Part shown: positions 33,101-43,689 of the stretch, piece after piece | How the letters are laid out: the number at the start of each line of letters is the position of its first letter | How positions within the stretch are numbered: the first letter of the stretch is position 1 | From: Bipolaris cookei | Taxonomy: Eukaryota; Ascomycota; Dothideomycetes; Pleosporales; Pleosporaceae | DNA length: 64,000 nt | Assembly (NCBI GenBank): GCA_002286855.1 | Contig: NRSV01000093.1 | Span: 23,213 to 87,212, forward strand | Reading direction: 5' to 3' | The notes under the pieces: generated by a model | The model's database searches: none | What the model was told of the DNA's origin: nothing | Seen by the model: only the letters and a program-made list of their open reading frames with translations | Program-made: the position numbers and the translations under genes

Positions 33101-33402
33101 ATGCAAGCCTCCTTAGCCTCTTCGTAGGATGCGAGTGCGTTAACTCCTGGAATGGATCCTCTTGGTGTATGTGCGGCGGCTCGTTTGGCGTACAAATTGT
33201 CGGGTAATATGGTGAAGATCTTTCCAGGGTGCTTGGTGGTAAATTTATGCCAGAAGTTGTCGATATTCTTTTGTGGCGCTTGCTTTCTGACTGGTAGCCG
33301 CGGGCGCGGCAAGAGTGCGGGCGCTTCCTGTACCATACTGGGCGCGCGTGAATGTAATGAAGTAATGTTGACAAAGTCGTTGTGCGTGCCGTTCGATGCC
33401 AT
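30112..33402 (-). CDS. Calpain-family cysteine protease with GRGGYN tandem repeats
   Basis: A 1,063-residue protein. Exons on the minus strand are 33402-32917, 32867-32681 and 32630-30112. The calpain catalytic core spans about residues 110-430. Cys188 is in the GDCWFMSALAT motif, His372 in KHAYSVMEARE and Asn392 in LRNPWGRTEWTGPWSDGSEEW, so the triad is complete. A C2-like/calpain beta-sandwich region follows (FWISYKDLLRTYQHFDRTRLF...GGPVVIVLSQLDDRYY). Next comes a highly charged helix with basic repeats, then about residues 705-820 a Gly/Tyr/Asn-rich array of (L/F)QGRGGYNQNMPGE-type units of 14 residues, then an acidic tail. No transmembrane segment, penta-EF hand or MIT domain is seen. The fusion of a complete protease core to a low-complexity repeat tail is unusual. 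The protease call is secure. Confidence 0.95.
30835..31185 (-). repeat. Tandem 42-bp coding repeats (QGRGGYNQNMPGEL units)
   Basis: Within the calpain gene. At least four near-identical 14-residue units plus degenerate ones on each side (GRDGYNAALPGAL, GRGGYNYSPQASPG, GRGGYNAELPGAY and GRDGYN). Confidence 0.85.
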
Positions 33403-35427
33403 TGTCAATTCAGCACCACAACCTGAGTGTTCAGGGGCTAGCTATACCTGCTGGAGCGTATGTCGTCCATCAGGGGCTGAATGGTGGCTTATAAAGATTT
33501 TGAAGTGACAATGTACCTTTCAGCCCCCAAATAAGGTATCACAAGCTGCCATGCATGGTGAGGTATTCTAGGAGCTGGTCAGAAAACAAGTGGGGCAAGC
33601 AGACATAAGGGTGCTACTGGCTTACATGCCGCTGCGAATCAGCTGCATGCGGCGCTCCCGAATCCATGCACCAACAGTCCCCGCTTGTCACAAAGGGCGG
33701 AGAGCCAGGTGAGACGGTGATCGGAGGACACTGTATTAGCCCGATGTTTTCAGCCGTACCCATGAGCTGACCACGAATCCGACGGCCATGAGGTGATGCA
33801 CAATGACGGGCAGGGCTGTTGTTTGCAGGAGAGTGAACATGTCCAGCCAGTGCACGCGGCTAGATTAGCCTTGGGGCGGAGCGTTATTAGCCGCTTTTGG
33901 CCCTCTCTCGCTGAAAGCCTGACCGACTCATGTCCTGTCACCCCATCAACTAAGGGGACTTGTAGCTTAGAGAGCGTGTATCAATATGTGTGCTGACACT
34001 ACAGCGTCGGTGCTGTCTGCACGTAAATGCACATCCACTGGTGTTGAGGCTATGTCGAGCCAGTATTCCTATCGTCTAGTTTTCGGCATGTTACTCCAAC
34101 AGGAACTCGTACAAGATTTCCTTGCCGAGTATCCAGCGTCAGGATTTCTGCTTAGACTGACATTCCGCGCTGCCGAGTAATCAACACGTGGTTTCGATGG
34201 CCGCTGACGTTCTAAACCATGAAGGCAGCGTCGCTCAGTGATCCTTTCGACTCCGAGTCTTTGGCAATGTCTCACACTTTCCATGCTGCCGGAGACAATT
34301 TTGCTCTCGATCCTCCCGCGTCTGCATAAGTGAAGACCCCATGTCGTATTGTCATATTTAGCAGACCCATGCTGGGCTGAGTAGTGGTAACGGCTCCACC
34401 GTACGACTCGGCGAGCAACAAAACGGCGACGAAACCGACGTGCACCAGAAGGATTGCCGACAAGAGTTTCAAACACATGTCAGCCCTAGATCAGCCCTAC
34501 GAGCAATATGATGCAGGTTGCATGCAACCGTGCGGCAAGGATATGTTCTCACCGTCTCTTGGAGCTTTTTAGCCAATCGCCGTTGGATATTGGGGAACTC
34601 TTTGCAAACGCCGGCCATTTTTTCCAGAAGCGAAGCCAAGAGCAGGGGTTGATTGGGACGCATGCATTATCAGTGTGGCCGCTCTCCGTTTTCGATACTA
34701 GTCTATCTAGTAACGCTCTTGCATGTGCATCCTGCAGAGCTGACCTCTTGGTAGGCCAGCTGGCAGCGAATGACGCTTCGATTTTTTTTTCAAAGATCTC
34801 CTGATGATGCAGGTGCAGCTGTGACGTCGCCGAATCCTACGTACTCGATTATGCAAAGGTAGATTGTAAAACTGTAGAAAGGTATCGGCGAAAGAGCGGT
34901 AAACGCCTTGTAGGATCCAAGTCACGTAGTTAGTGACTTAACATTACTCGGTGACCCCGAAGTCAATGTAGCAGCTCCTGCGTGGCTATACAGTTGAAGA
35001 AGCAAGGTTGACAGCTGGAGTGGGACCAGTACATGACGTGGGTTTGTAGCGATCCAATCAAAGCCACAGCAGCCAACGGAATGCCCACACGTGACGCCGA
35101 AAGATCTCGAACGAGCTAAGCACATCTCTTGTGTATGTTTCTCCTAACCAAAATAGTACATTGCTTTTGGACACTAATCTAGAACGGTCCGAGAAGATAT
35201 GCAGGGCTTGGGAAGATTAGGATAAAAGAACGACCATATACACGTGATGTAACATCACGATGCTTGAATACTACCTTCATTACTGATAGATTTGACAGAG
35301 TGTAACATCCAGCGAAGTATCAACTGAACATCTCTCCAACCCTCCAATATCGAATAACACTCAACAATATTATCCTCGAAGTGAGCAAGCACCAATAATG
35401 TTAATGTACGAAATCATATCCAGTGTA
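33403..35427. other. Intergenic region with one possible small gene
   Basis: 2 kb between the calpain start and the fold-back element. Only the candidate at 34272-34663 looked protein-like; the rest shows nothing recognisable. Confidence 0.4.
34272..34663 (-). other. Possible small two-exon gene or remnant
   Basis: Two minus-strand stretches look protein-like. The first (MRPNQPLLLASLLEKMAGVC...RRLAKKLQET) ends at a GTGAGA donor near 34555. The second begins at an ATG at 34478 with a hydrophobic run (CLKLLSAILLVHVGFVAVLLLAES) resembling a membrane segment or signal peptide, and continues GGAVTTTQPSMGLLNMTIRHG. Simple splicing between them gives a frame conflict, so boundaries are unresolved and the locus may be decayed. 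Family not recognised. Confidence 0.25.
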
Positions 35428-36484
35428 CTTGACCATAGAGCCGACCGCTTTTTCTTGGCATTGCGAACTTCATGTACGAAACACTATGCACCAACAATAT
35501 AAGGATTTTTTAACTTAGAGAAAAGCCAGAATTATTCTAGCTCTTCAGGCCTTTCGCACAGGCCAGTTTAAGACTATACGACGCGCTGCCACTACTTACA
35601 ATGTACCTCATCAACGGCTTTCTGATCGGCTTATGAAAATCACTTTTCGGCCTCAAGTACTCCCAAACCGCCAGAAGTTTACTGCAACCGAAGAGCAGAA
35701 GTTCTTAGGCTATATTCTTGATTTAGATCTGCGAGGATTTGCGCCCCGGCTTTGCGAGGTAGCAGATATGGCAGAGAAATTACTTGCAGCGCGTGGTGGG
35801 AAGCCTGTGGGAAAGAATTGGGCTAAAAGATTTGTATCACGTTCGGAAGAGCTTTCAACAGCTTTCAACAGACCAACGGATCGACAGAGAATGCAGCAGG
35901 AGAATCCAGAGGCTATTAATGCGTGGTTTGAGCTCGTACAAGGCACAGTTGAGAAGTATGGAGTCCACGCAGACGATATTCATAAGTTTGATGAGACGGG
36001 CTTTCAAATGGGAGTAATTGGCTCAATGAAAGTAGTTAAGGGTTCAGAACGTCGTACACGACCTACTCTTGTTCAGCTAAACAATCGCGAGTGGGTCGCC
36101 GTTATCCAGAGCATCTGCGCGGCGGGATACGCTACTCCGCCATTCATTATCTACAAAGGACACATCCACATCTCTACATGATATAAAGAAGCAGATATAC
36201 CGTACGATTGTCTGCTCTTCAGTTATAGTAAGCATGCGGCAGTTTGGGGTTATTTGAGGCCGAAAAATAATTTTGTTAAGCCGATCACAAAGGCGCTGAA
36301 AAGGTATATTATGGGCAGCGGCAGCGCGTCGTATAGTCTTAAACTGGCCTGTACGAAAGGCCTGAAGAGCTAGAATAATTCTGCCTTCTCGCTAAGTTCA
36401 AAAAAATCCTTATATTGTTGGTGCATAGTGTTTCGTACATGGAGTTCTCAATGCCAAGAAAAAGCGGCCGGCTCTATGGTCAAA
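35428..36484 (+). mobile_element. Fold-back pogo-type element (internal deletion/inversion derivative)
   Basis: The element is 1,057 bp with a TA at each end. Its arms are about 165 bp (35428-35590 and 36320-36484) and nearly perfect inverted copies. Each starts (C/T)TTGACCATAGAGCCG and runs on into the first coding bases of a transposase, so the right arm carries a reversed copy of the transposase 5' end. Between the arms lies a truncated transposase gene. The right half of the parent element has been lost and replaced by an inverted duplicate of the left end. Confidence 0.85.
35523..36240 (+). pseudogene. Truncated pogo/Fot1-like transposase
   Basis: The frame begins inside the left arm (ILALQAFRTGQFKTIRRAATTYNVPHQRLSDRL, a psq-type HTH). 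It goes on through a CENP-B HTH (KFLGYILDLDLRGFAPRLCEVADMAEKLL...VGKNWAKRFV) to the first catalytic motif HKFDETGFQMG, in which Asp is intact. It stops at a TGA where WYKE would be expected (ST*YKEADIPYDCLLFS, a Trp-to-stop change), then runs into unrelated sequence. The second and third catalytic acids are missing, so no active protein is possible. Confidence 0.85.
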
Positions 36485-36656
36485 TACGTTACTCAGAAAC
36501 CTGGGCGATACTTCAACGAGCTACTGCTATTGGTTAGTGTGTATATAATCAAGCAACGATATCAGTTAACCAAGCAAAAATGGTAGCAGTTACCATTCAT
36601 CAGAAACATTTCAAATTCATTCTATCCGACGTTGGTCAGATAATAGTGAAATACTT

Positions 36657-37458
36657 CTACAAGAGTCCCCAAGCTAATACCGCCGCAAACACTGTCGTGC
36701 CAAGTGCCGGGCTAATATGACCTGCCGCACCCGTCGGCTGAGGAGCCTGACCAGAGGTGCCATTGCCACCCTCACTCTGCGATGCGGATCCCACGTTTTC
36801 AATCGCGACGCCAGAGACGCCGGTGCTGTTCTGGCATTGGTCGTCGGAGAGGAGCTGGGCAGTCGAGTTGAACATGATGTCGGCACACTGTCATATTTGT
36901 CAGATCCCGCTGGCTTGGTTTATAACAAATCATATGAACACTTACATTGTACAGTGCGCTTCCGGAGTGACCAAGCTGAATGACCTGAATGGTTCCCATG
37001 AGTCCATTGATACGCTCGTCGTCGAAGCCAGAGTAGCCAGCGGCCTTGAACCCGGCCTCGAGGTTTGCGCGGCCAGTTTCCTTTAGACAGAAGAGACCAG
37101 CGCCGGTCTGGTTGAATATTTCGACGAGCGAGATGTTGAAGTTTGTGACGTTGGTGCCGAGAGCGAGGTTGATTGCGGTGAGGGCATGTTCGTGGGAACC
37201 GTTGATCAGAGTAGAGCCGCCAGTTACGGGCCATATAGTGCCTGCATGTTTGGTAAGTTAGTATCTATTAGCGTCTCAAGGAAGGGTACACATACGGTTT
37301 GACACGTCGGTAGTCTCATTGACGTTGGCGCATGGGTAGATCCACTGGCTTGCAGGCTCTACGAAAGAGCTGCCTCTCCAGAAGGGCTCGAGAAGACGGA
37401 AATGAGCATTGGCGCCAGCTACCATTGCGGCGGCGACGAAGATGGTTTTTGATAGCAT
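36657..37458 (-). CDS. BIM1-like/X325-family secreted copper protein, probably GPI-anchored
   Basis: A 229-residue protein. Exons on the minus strand are 37458-37296, 37241-36946 and 36887-36657; phases agree. The signal peptide MLSKTIFVAAAMVAGANA is followed directly by His (HFRLLEPFWRG), so the mature protein would begin with the copper-ligating His seen in X325/BIM1-like and LPMO-like folds. The conserved blocks WIYPCANVN, TIWPVTGGSTLI and NFNISLVEIFNQTGAGLFCL follow. Many Asn-X-Thr/Ser sites are present. The C-terminus has a Gly/Ser/Thr-rich spacer and a hydrophobic tail (SPALGTTVFAAVLAWGLL), as expected for a GPI signal. Known members bind copper at the cell surface rather than cut polysaccharide. 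Family call from pattern memory. Confidence 0.88.
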
Positions 37459-38500
37459 CTTGATTGAATGTATCAGAGCAAGGTGTGATTGAAATAAGGG
37501 ATCCAAGTAGAGAGTGGATTAAAAGAGGGGGGAAAGCGAGAGAGAGATTAATGTATCCACCAGGCGTACCGAAGCTGACGTGCAGTTGCCATGGCCTTTA
37601 TACATGAAGCTCCAATCCCACCTTCCTCAGCCCAATTTGCCATTGTTCCCCCAATACTAGCGGAGCTTGTTCCCATCTTCCCGCTGCCAAGTAGTCGCGG
37701 TGTTTCTTTCCAGTCGGCCTTTCACATTCACACCATGGGGCAACAAGAAACTTGCGTGAATTGAACCAATTACAGTCGATACTGACATTCAGGAATCTAG
37801 ACTACGGTAGAGCGAACCACTTGTCCTGGCCCTGAGAATGCTGTGGCGCGAGCTATAGCTGCGACCCTGCAGACAGACCCCAGGATAATGTGCTCAATGA
37901 GCAAGTTTTAGTCTTGGCACAACCTAGCCTAGACAAGCCACAGACCGAGCAAAGGACATGCGGGGAAGACGGCGAAAGGCGGTGCGAAGAGCATGTAGAT
38001 GGGTTCAATTTTAAATTTCATGTTCAGCATCCGCGTGAGATTGAGCGGGGACGTGTTGGATGATAGAAGTGTCGATTGATACGTTTGAGCCGGGTAGCTG
38101 GAACTGGGCATGCTAGACCTATGGTAGGAACGGGTGCCTAGCACTAGCGTGGTCGCTTCTGCATAGCATAGCTGACGTCCCCATCCATTCACAATGTCAC
38201 TTTGCTTACAGTTCGTGCTATCTAGTGGTGTGAAACTTAGTCTAGAGACAGTTCGTAGAGGGCATTTGGTCACATCAAAGTATATTGTTCAAGGTAAACA
38301 GCCATATCATGTACGTAATGGAACAAATCCGAAAACGAGTACGCCGAATAATCCCATGCGCCTTTTCCAGCGGAAAACTGACCAACAAACAAAGAAAAAC
38401 TCCAAGGTGGGTATATATATCATACAGGCCCTCAACACTGATACATATAGCGGAGGCAAAAAACAGACCCTACACAATGCTCATGACTAACACTTTTGAA
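37459..38500. other. Intergenic region
   Basis: Promoter of the BIM1-like gene and 3' flank of the next minus-strand gene. No gene recognised. Confidence 0.5.
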
Positions 38501-40301
38501 TCAAAACATGCTGCTTTTCTTCTTCTTTAGTTTCTCTGCGCTCGACTCACTCTGGGACCTAAGACCCCAGAAGCTCTTCTTGGCTTTGGCGATGGGTTTG
38601 GGCAGCCCATTGCTGTAGAAGCTTGTTTGGTTTGCCACCGGCCACTGCTGGCTGGGTGGATGCACTTGTACACGAGGCGGTTGCACTTGCACACGCGGAG
38701 GCGGCACTGGACCAGGAACTGGTCGAGGTGCTGCCAGATTGGGACGTTGGTGTGCTACGCTTGGTACAAATGGCGCCGAGTGTCGTTGGGGTTGTGGAGA
38801 TGGACGGAACAAGTTTGACTGGTCCCCAAACTGCTTCTTGAGGCGCTCCGTCTCCGTGTCGACCTCTGCCTTCTTCCTTTGTCGCTCTTTCTCTTCTCGT
38901 TCTTTCTGTTTTCGTTCTTGTTCGAGAAATTGCAGAGTCTTGCGCTCTTGCTCCTCTTCCCGTTTCCGACGCGCTCTGCGGTCTGCCTCGGCTTTCCGTT
39001 TCTGCTCGCGCTCCTCAGCTTCTACCTGGGCTCTTAGACGAGCAGTTTCTGCTTCGATCTCCCACTGTGACCGCGGATCCAGTCGTGGACCTGGTTGTCG
39101 TTGCTGTGTGGGTCGCAAGGACTGTGTGGGTCGTGGTGGCTGTGGTGGCTGTGCAGGCCGCGGGGATTGTGCGGGTCGCTGCAGTTCGGGGCGTTGGCTC
39201 TGACCATTCTGACCTGTAACAAGAAGTGGAAGCGAGGCACGCTTTGCAGCATTGTTGCTTATATATGAGGGTGGTGGGGGTTGGTGGTTGGGGCGTGAGC
39301 CTCCAGCATCTGATAGTGGTGCCTTCTCAGGTGGGCATTGTGATGAAGAAGGCGTGTAAGCTGGGGGTGGTGGGGGTTCTGGTGTCATGACTGGCTTTGT
39401 GACGTTTGGCGCCTCTAGAGGAGAGGAGCCTTTCCTGGCTCGGAGTCCTCCACTGTTCTTGCGGGCGCCAATGCGGTTGATGTGAAACTGTTCGTTCAGA
39501 TCGCTAAAGAACAAGTCGCGTATGACAGCTGCACCAAGGAGCAGTGTGACTTCGAGGCCTTTGTAATCTTCGAGCTCGACGCGGTACAGATTAGGCTCCA
39601 TGACTGTCAGCTCCTTCAGACCGGAGAACATGGCCACGGCAATGTCGCCTTCCTTGCTCTTCTTGGCCTTCTTGCCCGTGGGATCTGTTGACTTTCCCAC
39701 CATGTAGCATGTCATGTCCTTGCCCAGCCTGCCCTCTTTCCTCCACGCAAATTTGACCCTGGGTGTGTTAACATCGGTACTAGGATCATTCATAGTGCGG
39801 TCGAGATCTGAGTTGCTCGGTGTCCTAAAGGTGACTTGGGGCAGGCTGAACTCCCAGCTGACAGTACTGCTCCATTTGGCTGTCGATTGGCTAACTACAA
39901 CGCGCATATCGGGGTTGTATAGCTGAATGGCAAACTCGGTAGGGAAGATGGGCATAGGCGGGGGCGGGACTCCGCCATTTTTGCGAATCTCTTCCTGGGA
40001 GAGGGTGGGATGTGACCATCCCGGCTTAGAGAGGACCTCGCCGTAGAGAATGTCGGGGTTGCGCGAGTCAAACAAGGCTACTGCATAGGTGTTTCTAGCA
40101 TCTGGGGCGGCGGGGTCGACGTGGCGGAGTGCATATTGGGCTTCTGCCTCGGAGCCATTCTGGGTGAAGTAGAAGGATTCATGGTGTTTGATCTTTTCCG
40201 TCGAGGGCTTAAGAAAAAAGGCTGGACAGGGTTAGAGGATGTGGGATGGGATGGGATGTCGATTGGCGAGACGACATACTGGGGAGATTCTCGTCTAACA
40301 T
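38501..40301 (-). CDS. Fungal protein with N-terminal folded domain, Pro-rich linker and coiled coil
   Basis: A 580-residue protein. Exon 1 is 40301-40280 (22 nt, MLDENLP) and exon 2 is 40221-38501; the intron is 58 bp and phases agree (MLDENLP/TFFLKPSTEKIKHHESFYF). Residues 1-235 look globular and hydrophobic-patterned (FPTEFAIQLYNPDMRVVVSQSTAKW, YRVELEDYKGLEVTLLLGAAVIRDLFF). Residues about 265-390 are rich in Pro, Gln and Arg (PRPAQPPQPPRPTQSLRPTQ). Residues about 390-480 form a long Glu/Arg/Lys helix (AETARLRAQVEAEEREQKRKAEADRR...), a probable coiled coil. The C-terminus is basic, ending KLKKKKSSMF. No enzyme motif is seen. It is a conserved-looking fungal hypothetical protein, possibly a scaffold. 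Confidence 0.85.
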
Positions 40302-40305
40302 GGCG

Positions 40306-40803
40306 TCATGCCGCTGCTGCAGCGAGGTCTGGAAATGACTGGTTGTTTAAACACAAGGTCGCGGGAGCGAGGAGCCAGCAGTGAGGATTTGACAGCGGCG
40401 TCGACGTGGTTATGGCTCTTTGGGTCTCATACGCGTCTTCGGTGAGGCTGTACGGGCGCACCCCTGCACTTGCATCGGGAACCCGTTGCCAATGACGAAC
40501 ACGTGCCTCCACCGCACGGCTATGAATAGCATCCATGCCAGCCTGAGGCGAACTCTTCCTCCTAATCGTTTTTGTCTTCTGGTTGGACATATCTATCACC
40601 TCCCCTTGCATCCCTACTAACCTCGTCGCATTCGCTTGAGAGCCTCTATCCACACACACACTCGCCTCCCACGCCTCCTGAAATTCTGCTTGTGATGCAT
40701 CTACGCAATCCACCGTCGCACTGCGTTTCACCACGGCCCATGGCATAGCCGAGCAGGAACGCCGGCGCCCCGTCCAAGCCCCTTGGCGCAACCCCATCAA
40801 CAT
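40306..40803 (-). CDS. Hypothetical small protein
   Basis: A 165-codon ORF from ATG. It is upstream of, and on the same strand as, the coiled-coil protein gene, ending just 4 bases before that gene's ATG. The part MDAIHSRAVEARVRHWQRVPDA and the following PYSLTEDAYETQR look like real protein; the N- and C-terminal ends look less so. Unrecognised. The closeness to the next start suggests either a chance ORF over the promoter or a misjudged 5' structure. Confidence 0.3.
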   Translation of the reverse strand: MLMGLRQGAWTGRRRSCSAMPWAVVKRSATVDCVDASQAEFQEAWEASVCVDRGSQANATRLVGMQGEVIDMSNQKTKTIRRKSSPQAGMDAIHSRAVEARVRHWQRVPDASAGVRPYSLTEDAYETQRAITTSTPLSNPHCWLLAPATLCLNNQSFPDLAAAAA

Positions 40804-42226
40804 CTATCCACACGAGGCAGACTCGATGCGTATCTTCCGTATTACTCTCTCGCTTACGTGGCTTTGCGTTGACGACATGCTACCCCGCCCTGTTTGCATG
40901 CTAGTAGTCTTTGTAATCCGTCCCTTGTTGGTTCCCAGTACTCTAGAGCAAAACCTGCAAATGCTGGTGACGAGGCCATCTAGCAATGACCATGTCCATG
41001 GTACTGGGATTGATTTGTTGTCCTGATCATCGCAATACGCCATATATATTGCACGAACTCATGCTCCGGCCAAGTTACCGAAATATATCCAGCACATATA
41101 AACACTATACCGGAGAATACGAGGCTTCGTATATCTGCGTCTGCGTGCAAAGTTGGCTATGGGGCTCATCAACAAAGTGGTTAATAGGTGGTTACTAGTC
41201 CCTAAACGCTCAACCGCGACAGCTTGCGGCGTCGGATAAAGCGAGGCTACTTCCAGAACCAACTAGTGTCTTTACATGATTCGACATACATGTGTTGGCA
41301 TGTATCTTGGCTTTCCTTCCCACAAGCGAGTCTGCTAATCACACTTGCTAAATACACATGCACATGCACCTGTACCCCTCCACCAGAAAGACGACATAGT
41401 AATGATAAGACAACATTACCCGGCCATCGTTTCATCTTCCTCACCGGGGTAGTGTCTACGCTCAAGCTTCCTTCGTCATATGCTTGCTTATCATCAACCA
41501 CAATGCTACATAGAATCTTGCAATTTCTCCACAAAGGATGACGCTTCCTAAGTTTTATCCAATTCTCCAGAATTTGCTTCGTCACTACGAAAGATTTTTA
41601 TACCATTGATCACAGCTGTCAATCGTCCCCTGTATGATACGTGCACCATAGCCATCAGGTTCGATGTCTGGTTCGAAATAAATAAACAATAGAAAGACGC
41701 TCTCTTAATTCGTTGAACCAACGTTAATCAGGAATGAACGGGAGCGTGAGTATCTATCTATTCAGACATGGCAGATACCCAACGACTGCGCTATACACCT
41801 GCATACTCCATTCTAAAGTCACCAACTTTTTATATCGCTGCTAAGCACTTTAGAAACCCTGACTACTTCAAGATCGAGATTGTGTATCAACGCAGATCTA
41901 GTGAAATACATCTTGCATATATTCCATCCTGCGACAAGCGACCGGACAACTCTAATCCTACATCCCGTGTATTCCCCATAAACTGAGCGTTAAAAAATCA
42001 ACAGTAACATATTCTTGACATTTCCAATCCATAAATGGCTCACCACTAACCCCTCAACCATTATCGCAAATTCGCTCTTTATCCCTTTACATATTCTCAA
42101 GATCTGACTGACTCGGGCAGCACATGATAGTACACGTGTTGGCGAAATGCTCTCCATTCATCTTTGGCTTGACATCATGCTAGAAAGCTTATTAGAGGAT
42201 TTTACAAGAGAGGCTAGCATCGCAGG
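40804..42226. other. Intergenic region
   Basis: No recognisable gene, apart from a 72-codon ATG-initiated ORF at 41768-41986 on the plus strand (MADTQRLRYTPAYSILK...) that has no other support. Confidence 0.4.
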
Positions 42227-42433
42227 TCAACTAACGCATTCGCCATCAAAACACTTTAGTAGCTTCGACAGGCATCGGTTTTTTTGCTTATCTACCATCC
42301 AGAGGTATTCGCAGTTGTTGCCTTTGCCGGGTTGGCATAGGAGATCAGAGGAGTCCATGCATGTGTAGACGGGCGTGCAGTTTGCGCCTGCTTGAATGGC
42401 AAGGGATAGGAAAATTATGATGTTTTTCCTCAT
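42227..42433 (-). CDS. Small secreted cysteine-rich protein
   Basis: A 68-residue single-exon ORF. MRKN is followed by a hydrophobic core (IIIFLSLAIQAGA), a good signal peptide with likely cleavage near residue 18. The mature part of about 50 residues holds seven Cys at spacings of 6, 8, 8, 13, 7 and 5. Composition and size match the small secreted proteins of plant-associated fungi. No known family was recognised, and the role (effector, antimicrobial or other) is unknown. It lies in an AT-rich, gene-poor stretch. Confidence 0.6.
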   Translation of the reverse strand: MRKNIIIFLSLAIQAGANCTPVYTCMDSSDLLCQPGKGNNCEYLWMVDKQKNRCLSKLLKCFDGECVS

Positions 42434-43408
42434 GCTTTTGAGAGATATGATGGAAATATTGAACGTGTTGCGAGGTCAATGAAGGTTTTCTTCCATAAAA
42501 GGGAGATTTGATAGACGGCAATGCGGAGAAACATAGGAGGGGCAAGCGTATAAAGACAACTCATGTACGGTTATGGAACTAACGACAACGATGGTTCATC
42601 AACCATGTATGTGCCGAGTAGCTATTCGTATTGTAATGATTACCGAAATTGTTTCCAGACCTAAACTTGGAGCCGGTCCGGCCAGGGACTCAGAGCACCA
42701 AGACCTTTAGGTCGAATCTCTTTCTAAATCTCCACCTTTCAGCTATTATCACTCCGCCTTTGAACCTGTTTTTCAGTAAAGCGAAGGGAAATCTGGGAGC
42801 TTAGAAGAAAAGAAGAAGAAGAAGAAGAAGAAGCGATTCCTATATGTGAAACCCGGATATTAAGGGTCTGAGCAGATAGGAAGTAAAAAAGAATGTAAGA
42901 AAACAATGCTGTTACAAATTTCTTTAAGTATCTTTGAAAATTTACTAGTAACGTAGCACCGGTCATACACACAACTCTCTGTTCGATCGACTTTCGGATT
43001 TGTTCACACCCCTAAAACTCCAACTCATTTATACACGCTCAGTGCATGTCACAGGACCTGACAAAGCCAGCGAAACCCAAGTTCAGTCACTTGTCGATTT
43101 CAAGAGGCTTCACCTTTGATATATCCCTTAATCCCATAAAACTGGCATCAATTTTCCCATACTTTTAGCAATAACGTTACACTTACATAAACAAACCACA
43201 AGCTGGGCGTTGAAAATCCGCATCCCATGGTACTGCTCGCTGCAGCATCATCCCAAAACTACATATTGGGTACTCATTCCAAATATGGTTTTTAGCACTG
43301 ACTCAGTCATGTTGTTTTTTGTATCGCCCAATCAAAATTTGACCTTGCGAAAAAATCCAGTTTGCAGTATTGCAGAGATGTAATCCGCACTTCGAAAACT
43401 AGAGGATT
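42434..43408. other. Intergenic region with a (GAA)n microsatellite
   Basis: Upstream of the small secreted protein gene. A GAA/GAAAA run occupies about 42803-42833. Otherwise AT-rich with no gene seen. Confidence 0.5.
42803..42833. repeat. (GAA)n microsatellite
   Basis: About nine near-perfect AGA/GAA units, preceded by AGAAGAAA. Confidence 0.85.
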
Positions 43409-43689
43409 TGTAACGGGCTAGACGCCCTTGGATAGAGCTCCTCGATAGTATCTCGGTGCGCGATCACAGAATCCGAGTGGAGGCCATAACACCCAGGTTC
43501 TGCCCATCCGAACCGCGTTCGGACGCAGCGTTCAGACATAACGCTCAGATCAACGGGAAAGCATATTTCTCCGATCCGTGCGTAGATGTAAGCTCTTAGG
43601 TAGATAGCTGTTAGCTCTCTATCGAATACAATCCTGTTGCACACTGCATTGCCCTTAGCATAGCAGTCTCTTGAGTCCAGCCCCTTACA
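43409..43689 (-). repeat. 281-bp solo LTR, family B, copy 2
   Basis: Starts TGTAACGGGCT and ends AGCCCCTTACA, with perfect five-base duplications GGATT on both sides (43404-43408 and 43690-43694). Reverse-complemented, it differs from 19972-20252 at about four positions only, so the family has moved recently or is being homogenised. No internal retroelement sequence adjoins. Confidence 0.9.

Noticed and set aside
38739..39203. 154-codon plus-strand Cys/Arg/Ser-rich ORF
   Set aside because: Mirror of the Pro/Gln-rich and coiled-coil coding repeats on the minus strand.
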